Source: Veillonella magna DSM 19857 (lineage in GTDB: Bacteria > Bacillota > Negativicutes > Veillonellales > Veillonellaceae). From it: DNA of 64,000 nt. Under the pieces are notes generated by a model, which worked only from the letters and a program-made list of their open reading frames with translations, did no database searches and was not told the origin of the DNA. The DNA lies in contig NZ_KE386795.1 in assembly GCF_000428745.1 (NCBI RefSeq), positions 84,692 through 148,691 on the forward strand, in the 5' to 3' direction. Position 1 is the first letter of the stretch; every line of letters begins with the position of its first letter. Below, piece after piece: positions 18,893 through 28,248 of this stretch. Position numbers and translations under genes: made by a program.

Positions 18893-21800
18893 ATGAAAGA
18901 AATAAAATCTGTATTGGTAGCGAACCGCGGTGAAATTGCGATTCGCGTATTCCGTGCGTGTAATGAAATGGGCATTCGGACAGTAGCTATCTATTCGAAG
19001 GAAGATGCTCTTTCTTTACATCGAAATCAAGCGGATGAAGCGTATTTGGTAGGCCGTGGTAAGAAACCTGTTGATGCCTATTTGGATATCGAAGATATTA
19101 TCCGCATTGCACACGAACATGATGTAGATGCTATTCATCCGGGTTACGGGTTCTTGTCTGAAAATGCAAAATTTGCCAGACGCTGTAAGGAAGAAGGCAT
19201 TATTTTTATCGGACCGAATGTAGAACATTTGGAAATGTTTGGTGATAAAGTAAATGCTCGTATCCAGGCAAAGCTAGCTAATATTCCTATGATTCCTGGC
19301 AGTGATGGTCCGTTAAAAGATTTTGATGAATTAGAAGCATTCGCTAAAACGCATGGCTTCCCGCTGATGATTAAAGCAGTAAACGGCGGCGGTGGTCGCG
19401 GTATGCGTGCCGTGTCTCGGATGGAAGAACTACGGGATGCATACGATCGTGCTAAATCAGAAGCTAAGATGGCTTTTGGCGATGACGATGTATATGTCGA
19501 AAAATTAATTGTAGAACCGAAACATATTGAAGTGCAGGTTATTGGGGATACGCATGGCAATGTAGTTCATCTCCATGAACGTGACTGCTCCGTACAGCGC
19601 CGTCACCAAAAGGTTGTCGAAATGGCACCGGCCTTTGCCGTACCTGTGGAAACACGTCAAAAAATATGTGATGCAGCAGTTCAGATTATGAAAAATGTGC
19701 ATTATGTAGGGGCTGGTACCGTAGAATTTTTGGTAACCAACGATGGTAATTTTTATTTTATCGAAGTTAACCCGCGTATTCAGGTAGAACATACAATTAC
19801 CGAAATGGTTACCGGTATCGATATCGTACATACACAAATTCGTGTAGCCGAAGGATATTCCTTATACGATAAAGAAGTCGGTGTGCCGGAACAGAAGGAT
19901 ATTCGTTGTGATGGACAGGCAATCCAGTGCCGGATTACAACAGAAGATCCAAGTAATAACTTTATGCCTGACACCGGTAAGTTGTTAGCTTATCGCAGTA
20001 GCGGTGGCTTTGGTATTCGTCTTGACGGTGGTAATGCCTTTACGGGATCGGTTATTACACCGTATTATGATTCTTTGTTAGTAAAAGCGTCCTCTTGGGC
20101 TTTGACACCGAAGGAAGCTATTAACAAGATGCTTCGCTGTTTACGTGAGTTCCGTATTCGTGGTGTTAAAACGAATATTCACTTCTTGACAAATGTATTG
20201 GAAAGTCCTGAATTCCAGGCCGGTACCTGCAACGTAAACTTCATTGATGAACATCCGGAATTGTTTGTGTTCAAACAAGAACGCGACCGTGGTACGAAGA
20301 TGTTACGTTACATTGCAGATGTTACTGTAAACGGTTATGCCGATACGGGTAAACAGGAGTTACCTGATTTTGAACCGATTCAGTTACCGCCGACACTGGC
20401 TATCGAACCGCCGCGCGGAACCAAACAGCGCTTTGATGAATTGGGACCGGAAAAATTTGCGCAATGGTTAATGAAGGAAAAACAAGTCTACTTTACGGAT
20501 ACTACATGGCGTGATGCTCATCAATCCTTATTTGCTACGCGTCTGCGCACAGCCGATATGGCTCGTGTTGCCGGTGAAGCAGCGCGCGGTGTACCGAATC
20601 TGTTTTCCCTGGAATGCTGGGGCGGCGCAACCTTTGATGTAGCTTATCGATTCCTTCATGAAGATCCGTGGGAACGACTTCGCATGTTCCGCAAAGAAGT
20701 ACCGAATGTACTTTTACAAATGTTGTTGCGCGGTGCTAATGCTGTTGGTTATACCAGCTATCCGGATAATGTAGTGCGCAAATTTATTCAGCTGGCAGCT
20801 AAAAACGGGGTAGATGTATTCCGCGTATTTGATAGCTTAAACAGTTTGGACAACATGCATGTTGCTATTGATGAAGTTCGTAGTCAGAATAAATTGGCTG
20901 AAGTATCTTTGTGTTATACCGGAGATATTTTAGATGCATCTCGTCCTAAATATAATTTGGCTTACTATGTAAATATGGCGAAGGAACTTGCCAATGCAGG
21001 GGCTAATATTATCGCTATCAAGGATATGGCAGGCTTGTTGAAACCACAGGCTGCGTATAACTTGGTATCCGCTTTGAAAGATGCTGTTGATTTGCCGATT
21101 CACTTACATACACATGAAGGAGCCGGCAATGCCATTTATACCTATGGTCGTGCCATTGATGCAGGTGTAGATGTAGTGGATGTAGCTTACTCAGCATTTG
21201 CTAATGGTACTAGCCAACCGAGTATGAATTCCTTGTATTATGGTTTGACAGGTCATGAACGTCAGCCGTCTATGGATGTGGACTATATGGAAAGTATGTC
21301 CCACTATTTTGCATCAATTCGTCCATACTATAAAGGGGTAGACCACACCTCTCCGTTCCCGAGCACAGAAGTGTATCAACATGAAATGCCGGGCGGACAG
21401 TTCTCAAATCTACAACAGCAAGCTAAGAGTGTAGGCCTTGGTGATCGGTGGTCGGAAATTAAAAAGGTATACCATCAAGTCAGCATGATGTTCGGTGATA
21501 TTATCAAGGTAACTCCGTCTTCTAAGGTTGTTGGTGATATGACATTGTATATGGTGCAAAATGGTTTAACCGAACAAGATATCTATGAAAAAGGTGAAAC
21601 CTTGGACTTCCCGCAATCGGTAGTGGAATTCTTTGAAGGGCGTTTGGGTGTGCCGTATCAAGGATTCCCGGAAAAGTTACAGAAGATTGTATTGAAGGGA
21701 AAACAGCCGTTAACGCAGCGTCCGGGGGCAGCATTACAGCCGGTAGACTTTGAAGATGTACGCAAGAAACTAGCTGATATGGGTGCCGGCACTACCGATG

Positions 21801-22342
21801 AAGATGTAATTGCTTACTGCTTATATCCGAAGGTATTCAGCGATTATGTAGAATTTACCAAGGATTATGGTGATATTTCGGTCCTGGATACGCCGACATT
21901 CTTCTTCGGGATGCGTCGCGGTGAGGCTATTCACGTTGTCATTGAAAAAGGTAAGATGCTCATCATTAAATTGATTCACGTTAGTGAAGCCGATGAAGAT
22001 GGCAAGCGTATAGTAAGCTTTGAATTTAACGGTCAGCCTCGTGACATCAAAATTCAGGATAAACACGTTAAGACCACCGGTGTAGTTCGTCATAAAGCAG
22101 ACAAGACGCAGCCGGGCGAAATCGGTGCTACCTTGTCGGGATCCGTTGTTAAGATTTTGGTTAAAAACGGACAGGCTGTTGTAAAAGGAGAACCGCTTAT
22201 TGTAACAGAAGCTATGAAGATGGAAACAACAATCACTTCTCCTATCGACGGTTTGGTTGGTGAAGTATATGTTCGTGAAGGCAGTCGTATCGAAAGTGGC
22301 GATTGTCTCATGAAGATTGAAGATAAAGGCAGTCAGCAGTAA
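18893..22342 (+). CDS. pyc: Pyruvate carboxylase
   Basis: Pyc makes oxaloacetate from pyruvate and bicarbonate with ATP and biotin. The 1149-residue single chain has all parts. Biotin carboxylase covers about 1-450 (LVANRGEIAIRVFRA, NGGGGRGMR, EVNPRIQVEHT). The carboxyltransferase barrel covers about 535-830 (DTTWRDAHQSLFATR, metal-binding LHTHEGAG). The C-terminal biotin carrier has EAMKMETT, with the biotinylated lysine at about residue 1109. Length is typical for the Firmicutes alpha4 enzyme. It is monocistronic between terminators. It feeds the reductive arm to malate, fumarate and succinate, and needs biotin, which links it to the bioY region at 61692. Confidence 0.98.
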   Translation: MKEIKSVLVANRGEIAIRVFRACNEMGIRTVAIYSKEDALSLHRNQADEAYLVGRGKKPVDAYLDIEDIIRIAHEHDVDAIHPGYGFLSENAKFARRCKEEGIIFIGPNVEHLEMFGDKVNARIQAKLANIPMIPGSDGPLKDFDELEAFAKTHGFPLMIKAVNGGGGRGMRAVSRMEELRDAYDRAKSEAKMAFGDDDVYVEKLIVEPKHIEVQVIGDTHGNVVHLHERDCSVQRRHQKVVEMAPAFAVPVETRQKICDAAVQIMKNVHYVGAGTVEFLVTNDGNFYFIEVNPRIQVEHTITEMVTGIDIVHTQIRVAEGYSLYDKEVGVPEQKDIRCDGQAIQCRITTEDPSNNFMPDTGKLLAYRSSGGFGIRLDGGNAFTGSVITPYYDSLLVKASSWALTPKEAINKMLRCLREFRIRGVKTNIHFLTNVLESPEFQAGTCNVNFIDEHPELFVFKQERDRGTKMLRYIADVTVNGYADTGKQELPDFEPIQLPPTLAIEPPRGTKQRFDELGPEKFAQWLMKEKQVYFTDTTWRDAHQSLFATRLRTADMARVAGEAARGVPNLFSLECWGGATFDVAYRFLHEDPWERLRMFRKEVPNVLLQMLLRGANAVGYTSYPDNVVRKFIQLAAKNGVDVFRVFDSLNSLDNMHVAIDEVRSQNKLAEVSLCYTGDILDASRPKYNLAYYVNMAKELANAGANIIAIKDMAGLLKPQAAYNLVSALKDAVDLPIHLHTHEGAGNAIYTYGRAIDAGVDVVDVAYSAFANGTSQPSMNSLYYGLTGHERQPSMDVDYMESMSHYFASIRPYYKGVDHTSPFPSTEVYQHEMPGGQFSNLQQQAKSVGLGDRWSEIKKVYHQVSMMFGDIIKVTPSSKVVGDMTLYMVQNGLTEQDIYEKGETLDFPQSVVEFFEGRLGVPYQGFPEKLQKIVLKGKQPLTQRPGAALQPVDFEDVRKKLADMGAGTTDEDVIAYCLYPKVFSDYVEFTKDYGDISVLDTPTFFFGMRRGEAIHVVIEKGKMLIIKLIHVSEADEDGKRIVSFEFNGQPRDIKIQDKHVKTTGVVRHKADKTQPGEIGATLSGSVVKILVKNGQAVVKGEPLIVTEAMKMETTITSPIDGLVGEVYVREGSRIESGDCLMKIEDKGSQQ

Positions 22343-22437
22343 TTGGTACTATTACTTTATAGTACATACAGGTTGCCAGATTATGTAATTAATTGCTATA
22401 TGCGAATGATAGACTGTTAATTTGTATTTAGCCGGAG

Positions 22438-22477
22438 CAGCTCTTCAGGGTAAGATATACCCTGAAGAGCTGTTTTT
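22438..22477 (+). terminator. Strong terminator after pyc
   Basis: A 15-bp perfect stem (22438-22452 with 22458-22472) is followed by TTTTT. The remaining parts of the gap 22343-22615 show no gene. Confidence 0.93.
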
Positions 22478-22615
22478 AGTTTTCTTACGGATTATAGAGG
22501 GACTACTTAATAAACGGAGCAATATGTTGTATAATAAATGGATGAATGTAGATACTGTATTTTATAATGCCTTGCAGTGGAGATGGCTACAAGCCGTAGT
22601 AGGAAGGAGTCAAGT

Positions 22616-23764
22616 ATGCTTGAGTTGGCAAGAGAAGAATGCAATGGGTGTGGTGCCTGCTATAATGCCTGTCCGATGAATTGTATAACAATGGTCCCCG
22701 ATGAACGAGGATTTTTATATCCTAACATCGATACGGCGGTGTGCATTTCTTGCGGTGCTTGCGAAGCAGCTTGCCCTCCGTTGACGCCGCTGATGACGTT
22801 AACATCCGAGTCTACAGTGTATTTGACCTGTTATGAGCATGAAGGATTTTTGGAACCGGCAGCAGGCGGTGCTATCTTTGCTATGTTGGCACGATATGTC
22901 ATTGAGAAAGGAGGTACCGTATTCGGTGCTTCTTTTTCCCCGGATATGGAGTTGCGCCATCGCAGTGCTACCGAGTTAAATGATATTTTTAAATTGCAAG
23001 GGGTTAAGCTTTCGCAAAGTGATACAAAACATACTATGCGAGAGGCTAGAGATCTCCTTAATGATGGTAAATGGGTGTTATATGCAGGGACGCCTTGTCA
23101 GATAGAGGGATTCTTAGCCTTTTTGGGACGTGAATACGAAACGCTGATTACCATTGATTTCGTATGTTCCGGCGTCAGTTCGCCACGCTTGTTAGCGTAC
23201 TACTTGGAAGGACTATACAAGGATTACGGTGAACCGGTTGTATCATTACGGGTTCGGGAGAAGTATAAAGGTTATAAAGAGCCGTATGTCAAAATATTCT
23301 GCAAGCCCAGTGTTAAGATTTTTGAATTAGCACAAAGAAATTCGTATGTACAATTATATGAGAAGGGCTATGGCTATCGGCCGTCTTGTCGGAGTTGTCA
23401 ATTCCGTAAGCCGCATCATTTGTCTGACTTTACGATAAGTGATGCGTGGTCGGCGGTGGATGATAGTTTTGCCGCGGACAATCGAGGCTTGACTATCGTG
23501 CAACTTAATACGGAACAAGGCGATGCAGTTTGGAAAACGTGTCTGGATATTGTTGAAGATAATCGCCGCTTATTACGTGCCGTGCCGTATGACCTGGAAA
23601 AAGAAAAAGCTGTAAATGCCGGATTTACCTCAGATAAACAAGTGGATGAGGATATGGAAGAAGCTTTGTTCAACGATTTAAAAACGAAACGGTTCCGCAA
23701 GGCGGTTAAGGCGTATATAGAAGAACCTAAGAAAAGCTTTTGGAGTCGTTTGCTAGGGCGTTAA
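22616..23764 (+). CDS. FrhB-like iron-sulfur protein (F420 hydrogenase beta-subunit family)
   Basis: The 382-residue protein has two 4Fe-4S ferredoxin motifs at the N terminus (CNGCGACYNACP near 9-20 and CISCGACEAACPP near 42-54). The FrhB N- and C-terminal domains follow (AGTPCQIEGF near 158, FVCSGVSSP near 183, and a CRSCQFRKPHHLSDFTISD segment near 260-280). In bacteria such proteins occur beside polysaccharide pyruvyl transferases and glycosyltransferases, and their chemistry is poorly known. Start ATG 22616 has AGGAAGGAG upstream. Here the neighbour is a DUF535 gene and no pyruvyl transferase is present. Confidence 0.85.
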   Translation: MLELAREECNGCGACYNACPMNCITMVPDERGFLYPNIDTAVCISCGACEAACPPLTPLMTLTSESTVYLTCYEHEGFLEPAAGGAIFAMLARYVIEKGGTVFGASFSPDMELRHRSATELNDIFKLQGVKLSQSDTKHTMREARDLLNDGKWVLYAGTPCQIEGFLAFLGREYETLITIDFVCSGVSSPRLLAYYLEGLYKDYGEPVVSLRVREKYKGYKEPYVKIFCKPSVKIFELAQRNSYVQLYEKGYGYRPSCRSCQFRKPHHLSDFTISDAWSAVDDSFAADNRGLTIVQLNTEQGDAVWKTCLDIVEDNRRLLRAVPYDLEKEKAVNAGFTSDKQVDEDMEEALFNDLKTKRFRKAVKAYIEEPKKSFWSRLLGR

Positions 23765-23819
23765 GCAAGAGCGGGATGAAGTAATTAAAAACCGAATAGG
23801 TGATATAGGAGGATTTTTT

Positions 23820-24737
23820 GTGTTAACTTATGCAAAGAAGCAATGGCGACAGGGTCGCGAAATTTACGGATATCATAGCTGGAGAGAAAAACGACGGATT
23901 TTTCTACATACGTTACGTTCCTATAAAAACTACAGCCAGTTGCAGGCGTTAAAAGCCTACTTTGATACCTACACGGCCTTTCCCGGTTTGCTGGAAGAAC
24001 ATGTGGGGATCTATGAAGTAATCAATCGTATCTTTTTATATAAAAACTCTACGGCAAAGGAACGTTTGCAGTGTATTATGGATCATTTTGATAGATTGCC
24101 TCAGTATTTTACGACAGAAGCCATTCGTCGGATGTACACTAACGACCAGTCGCAAGAAGTTGTGATTTGGAGTAATGAAGAGTTGGATTTGCGCGCTACG
24201 TTATGGTTTCACACGGGGCAACGCAAGGAAGGATTCCTAAGCTTATTCCTTTTTATGGGTGACCAAGGAATTTATCATATTAATTTCCGTCTCGGCTATG
24301 GCTATAAAAAGGAACCATGCATTTGGATTGGGACTATACAAGGTTACCGTGAAGGATTGGCGAATGCCAAAAAATTAACCAAAAAAATGTTTGGGTATCG
24401 TCCGAAAAATTTCATGTTCTTTTTATTACGGCAGCTGGCTACAAACATGGGAATACATTCGTTGTATGCCGTGTCGGACGAAGGATTTTATACAAATACA
24501 CATTTGATTCGAGGAAATCGATCTAAAAAAGTTCGCTTTGATCCGTTTTGGGAAGAAATGGGGGGAACGGTGTGTCCTGAGGATGCTCGTTTCTATCGGA
24601 TTCCCTTGGAGGAAGAGCGTAAAACCTATGAAACAGCTAAGACACATAAGCGTAATATGTATCGCAAACGTTATGAAATGCTAGATACTTTTATTGAAGA
24701 AATTGCAGCCTGTAGCAAAGAATATTTACGCAAATAG
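23820..24737 (+). CDS. DUF535 (VirK/YbjX-like) protein
   Basis: The 305-residue protein matches the DUF535 pattern: a basic N-terminal half, FHTGQRKEGFLSLFLF near residue 137, HINFRLGYG near 158, IWIGTIQGYREG near 170, YAVSDEGFYTNTH near 220, and RKKRYE at the end. Members such as VirK and YbjX are associated with the Gram-negative outer surface and resistance to host peptides, but their activity is unknown. The start is GTG 23820 with AGGAGG 7 bases upstream; there is no better ATG. It lies 55 bp after the FrhB-like gene, probably in the same transcript. Confidence 0.82.
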   Translation: MLTYAKKQWRQGREIYGYHSWREKRRIFLHTLRSYKNYSQLQALKAYFDTYTAFPGLLEEHVGIYEVINRIFLYKNSTAKERLQCIMDHFDRLPQYFTTEAIRRMYTNDQSQEVVIWSNEELDLRATLWFHTGQRKEGFLSLFLFMGDQGIYHINFRLGYGYKKEPCIWIGTIQGYREGLANAKKLTKKMFGYRPKNFMFFLLRQLATNMGIHSLYAVSDEGFYTNTHLIRGNRSKKVRFDPFWEEMGGTVCPEDARFYRIPLEEERKTYETAKTHKRNMYRKRYEMLDTFIEEIAACSKEYLRK

Positions 24738-24779
24738 AATAGGGCTGGCAGTATGTTGAAAAAGAGGTGAAGTGCGATT

Positions 24780-25277
24780 ATGAGATGTCCCTATTGTAAG
24801 CATGAAGACAGCCGTGTAACGGATTCACGGGCAACAGATGATGGCAAGAGTATTCGTCGTCGTCGGCAGTGTATGAGTTGCGGCCGTCGTTTTACAACAT
24901 ATGAATATATCGATCGTCCGCCATTGGCTGTGATTAAACGTAGCGGTGGTACGGAAATGTTTGATGCCAATAAATTATTACGGGGCATTAGTCGCTCTTG
25001 TAATAAGCGTGGCATTGACAGTGAAGTATTGGAAGGAATTGTAAAGTCCGTGGAAGAATCGCTTCGTAGCGAGGGTAAAATGGAAGTACCTACCGAACGT
25101 ATTGGAGAATTGGTGTTGGATCAGTTGCGCGATATCGATCAAGTAGCCTATGTGCGTTTTGCGTCGGTATATCGCAAGTTTGATAATATTGACAGCTTCA
25201 TGGATGAACTGGAGCAGCTGAAGAAACTTAGCAATAACAGACGCGGACGGCGTCAGCAAGGAGACAGTGATGATTGA
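24780..25277 (+). CDS. nrdR: Transcriptional repressor NrdR
   Basis: NrdR represses ribonucleotide reductase genes when ATP/dATP binding signals sufficiency. The 165-residue protein has a zinc ribbon (CPYCKHEDSRVTDSR at 3, CMSCGRRFTTYE near 31) and an ATP-cone (VIKRSGGTEMFDANKL onwards). Length is normal. It is first gene of a very tight run that goes through the heptose genes; the M19 gene overlaps its last 8 bp. No NrdR box was searched for or found here. Confidence 0.96.
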   Translation: MRCPYCKHEDSRVTDSRATDDGKSIRRRRQCMSCGRRFTTYEYIDRPPLAVIKRSGGTEMFDANKLLRGISRSCNKRGIDSEVLEGIVKSVEESLRSEGKMEVPTERIGELVLDQLRDIDQVAYVRFASVYRKFDNIDSFMDELEQLKKLSNNRRGRRQQGDSDD

Positions 25278-26202
25278 TTTACACTGTGATACGATTATGC
25301 AACTTATAAATCATCCCGATAAGGGAGATTTAATGAATAATTGTTGGAAAATAGATATAGAAAAATTAAAGCGCGGTGGCTACTATCTGCAGGACTTTGC
25401 TCTATTTGTGGAATTGGACCACGAAGCGGATCCTTATGCTCGCTATGAGGCCATGCGTCAGGTATTTGCAAAGCAGATGGAATTATACAGTCCTTATATT
25501 CGTCATGTGAAAAGCTATGATGAGTATGAAGCGTGTCGTCGTAATGGTGTACTCGGCGCATTGTTATCTGTAGAAGAAGGTGGCGTGTTCGGCGGTAGCT
25601 TGGAAAAATTAAAGAAGGCCTATGACGATGGTGTTCGCCTAATTACTATTAGTTGGAATTTTCCTAATGGGCTATCTTATCCTCATGGACCGGAATATGA
25701 GGGTAAAGGGCTTACCAAGACAGGAGTAGCTTTTGTAGAGTATATGGAAGAATTAGGGATTATGGTAGATTGTTCGCATCTAAATGCTGCGGGGATGTTC
25801 CAGCTTGTGGATATGATGAAAAAACCGTTAATTGCTTCACATTCCAACGCACGCGCCTTGACACCGCATACAAGAAATTTAACGGATGAACAGATTCGGA
25901 GTATAGCGGAAAAGGGTGGCGTTATCGGACTTAACTTTGCCCAGGCATTTTTGGGAGAGTCAAGGGTAAGTCAGATTCGAGATATGGTACGTCACACGAT
26001 GCATATATATCAGGTAGGCGGCAGTGATGTGTTGGCACTGGGAACTGATTTCGATGGTATCAGACCGGACACGGAAATTGAAAATGCTGCGGATGTACCG
26101 CGGTTGTTTACGTCTTTAGCCGAAGCGGGATTACCGGAAGAGGCAATAGAAAAAATGGCATGGCGGAATGCTGAACGGGTTATGAAGGAGTGGCTGGCAT
26201 GA
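25270..26202 (+). CDS. Membrane dipeptidase, M19 family
   Basis: The 310-residue metal-dependent dipeptidase has the DLHCDT motif with zinc ligands at residues 3-7, a bridging Glu in VEEGG near 101, HSNARAL with a zinc His near 195, and GTDFDGI near 258. Bacterial members hydrolyse dipeptides, including those with a C-terminal D-residue. The start is ATG 25270, 7 bases after AAGGAG; GTG 25267 is adjacent but less likely. It overlaps nrdR by 8 bp and gmhA by 4 bp, so translation is coupled. Confidence 0.93.
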   Translation: MIDLHCDTIMQLINHPDKGDLMNNCWKIDIEKLKRGGYYLQDFALFVELDHEADPYARYEAMRQVFAKQMELYSPYIRHVKSYDEYEACRRNGVLGALLSVEEGGVFGGSLEKLKKAYDDGVRLITISWNFPNGLSYPHGPEYEGKGLTKTGVAFVEYMEELGIMVDCSHLNAAGMFQLVDMMKKPLIASHSNARALTPHTRNLTDEQIRSIAEKGGVIGLNFAQAFLGESRVSQIRDMVRHTMHIYQVGGSDVLALGTDFDGIRPDTEIENAADVPRLFTSLAEAGLPEEAIEKMAWRNAERVMKEWLA

Positions 26203-26789
26203 ACGAAGCAATACAAGTATTAATCGCACAGCGATTTAGTGATCATCTGGATGTTTTTGGACAGACGATGGAACAGATGGAGGTCATCAGTGATATAGCC
26301 GAGCGATGTCGGGCTGCCTTAACAGCAGGACAAAAAATATTGTTTTGCGGCAATGGCGGTTCCGCTGCCGATGCACAGCACCTAGCGGCAGAGTTGATCG
26401 GTAGATTTCAGAAAGAACGACGCTCCTTAGCTGCGGTAGCATTGACGACCGATACATCTATCCTGACAGCAGTGGCTAATGATTACGGCTATGAAGAAGT
26501 ATTCGCTCGGCAAGTAGAAGGTTTGGGTCGTTCCGGCGATGTGCTGATTGGCATTTCCACCTCTGGCAACAGTAAAAATGTAGTAAAGGCTGTGGAAAAG
26601 GCCCGTGATATAGGCATGCATACAATTGCTTTCACCGGTGAAGGCGGTGGGAAATTATCGTCTTTGTGTGATATCACGTTAGCCGTGCCGTCTAAAGTTA
26701 CGGCACGGATTCAGGAAATGCATATTTTGGTAGGCCATATTATATGCGAATTGGTGGAAGAGGATTATGGTAACGCAGACGATAAATGA
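26199..26789 (+). CDS. gmhA: Sedoheptulose-7-phosphate isomerase
   Basis: GmhA turns sedoheptulose 7-phosphate into D-glycero-D-manno-heptose 7-phosphate, the first step of ADP-heptose synthesis. The 196-residue SIS-domain protein shows FCGNGGSAADAQH near residue 48, GRF, TTDTSILTA and GISTSGNSKNV. Start ATG 26199 follows AAGGAG by 8 bases and overlaps the M19 stop (ATGA). It is first of six consecutive heptose genes. Confidence 0.95.
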   Translation: MNEAIQVLIAQRFSDHLDVFGQTMEQMEVISDIAERCRAALTAGQKILFCGNGGSAADAQHLAAELIGRFQKERRSLAAVALTTDTSILTAVANDYGYEEVFARQVEGLGRSGDVLIGISTSGNSKNVVKAVEKARDIGMHTIAFTGEGGGKLSSLCDITLAVPSKVTARIQEMHILVGHIICELVEEDYGNADDK

Positions 26790-28248
26790 TTTTTTAACAA
26801 CAAAGCTGCCGGAGCTTTCTATTGCCGTTATTGGCGATATCATGGTTGACAGATATGTGTTTGGCGATGTGGGGCGTATTTCGCCGGAAGCACCGGTACC
26901 GGTAAATCGAGTGACGGATATTCGTGAAGTACTAGGTGGCGCGGCTAATGTAGCATCCAATTTGGCAAATTTGGACTGCCATGTATTTTTAGCAGGCTTA
27001 GCCGGTAATGATGAACATAGTCCCTTATTACAGCGTCTTTTGAAAGAGAATGGTATTGATGATAGCGGTGTTCTTTACGAAGATAGTCGCCATACAACGA
27101 CTAAAATGCGTATCTTAGGCGCACGGCAGCAAATGTTGCGCCTGGATTTTGAAGAACCGCGTGATATAGCTAAGGAAGAAGCGAAACATATTATTAGTTG
27201 GCTTGAGGAAAAAGCGAAGATGGGATTGGATGGTATTGTTATTTCCGACTATGGCAAAGGTGTATGTACCCCGCAAATGTTAGAAACAATCCTTTCCATC
27301 GCCAGAGAATATAATATTACCACTATCGTTGATCCAAAGGGAAATGATTGGACAAAATATAACGGAGCGACCTTTATTACTCCGAATGTAAAAGAGTTGT
27401 CGGAACGTGTAGGCTATGCAGTGGCTAATACAGATGAAGCTATCGTCAAGGCAGCTAAAAATGTATTGACCACGGTACAGCTTAATTATGTAGTGGCAAC
27501 ACGTTCTGCCAAAGGGATTACCGTTGTCGGTCGGACGGGTAAAATTTGGCATAGTCAGGCAACGCAGCAAGAAGTATTTGATGTAAGCGGTGCCGGTGAT
27601 ACGGTTGTGGCTATGATTATTACAGCAATTGCCGCAGGTCTTACTATGCGTGCTGCTTTACACGTAGCAAACGGTGCTGCCGGCATTGTTGTATCGAAGG
27701 TAGGCACCTATCCAATTCATCGTCGGGAACTGTTGGAGTTATGGCGCAACGTGCGTCAGCGGCGTCGACGTGCCGTTGATTTTTACAATCGGCACTCGAT
27801 GGCACAACAGATTAGACAATGGCAAAATGATGGTGATACGGTAGTTTTTACTAATGGTTGTTTTGACATTCTTCACTGCGGACATATTTCGTATTTGGAA
27901 GCGGCTGCAAAATTGGGAGATCATCTGGTGGTGGCACTTAATTCCGATGCATCTGTAAAACGTTTGAAAGGTGAAGCACGACCTATCAATAATGAAACCG
28001 ATCGCGCAACTATGATGCAGGCGTTGGGGTTTGTGTCCGGCGTGGTATTCTTTGATGAAGATACACCGGCGGAGCTCCTTAGTGAGTTAAGACCTAACAT
28101 TTTAGTTAAAGGCGGTGACTATACGCCGGAGAATGTTATCGGCGGTGAATACGTAGATCGCGTAGAAATTTTACCATTTAAGGACGGATATTCTACGACA
28201 GGCATTATTGAGCGTATTAAAGCTTTGGTGAAGGAGGGAAAACTATGA
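26767..28248 (+). CDS. hldE: Bifunctional heptose 7-phosphate kinase / heptose 1-phosphate adenylyltransferase
   Basis: HldE phosphorylates heptose 7-phosphate at C1 and, after GmhB action, adenylylates it to ADP-D-heptose. The 493-residue protein has a PfkB/ribokinase domain (1 to about 320; GGAANVASN near 58, SGAGDT with the catalytic Asp near 275) and a cytidylyltransferase-like domain (about 350-493; TNGCFDILHCGHISYL). Both halves look intact. It overlaps gmhA by 23 bp and hldD by 4 bp. Confidence 0.96.
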   Translation: MVTQTINDFLTTKLPELSIAVIGDIMVDRYVFGDVGRISPEAPVPVNRVTDIREVLGGAANVASNLANLDCHVFLAGLAGNDEHSPLLQRLLKENGIDDSGVLYEDSRHTTTKMRILGARQQMLRLDFEEPRDIAKEEAKHIISWLEEKAKMGLDGIVISDYGKGVCTPQMLETILSIAREYNITTIVDPKGNDWTKYNGATFITPNVKELSERVGYAVANTDEAIVKAAKNVLTTVQLNYVVATRSAKGITVVGRTGKIWHSQATQQEVFDVSGAGDTVVAMIITAIAAGLTMRAALHVANGAAGIVVSKVGTYPIHRRELLELWRNVRQRRRRAVDFYNRHSMAQQIRQWQNDGDTVVFTNGCFDILHCGHISYLEAAAKLGDHLVVALNSDASVKRLKGEARPINNETDRATMMQALGFVSGVVFFDEDTPAELLSELRPNILVKGGDYTPENVIGGEYVDRVEILPFKDGYSTTGIIERIKALVKEGKL

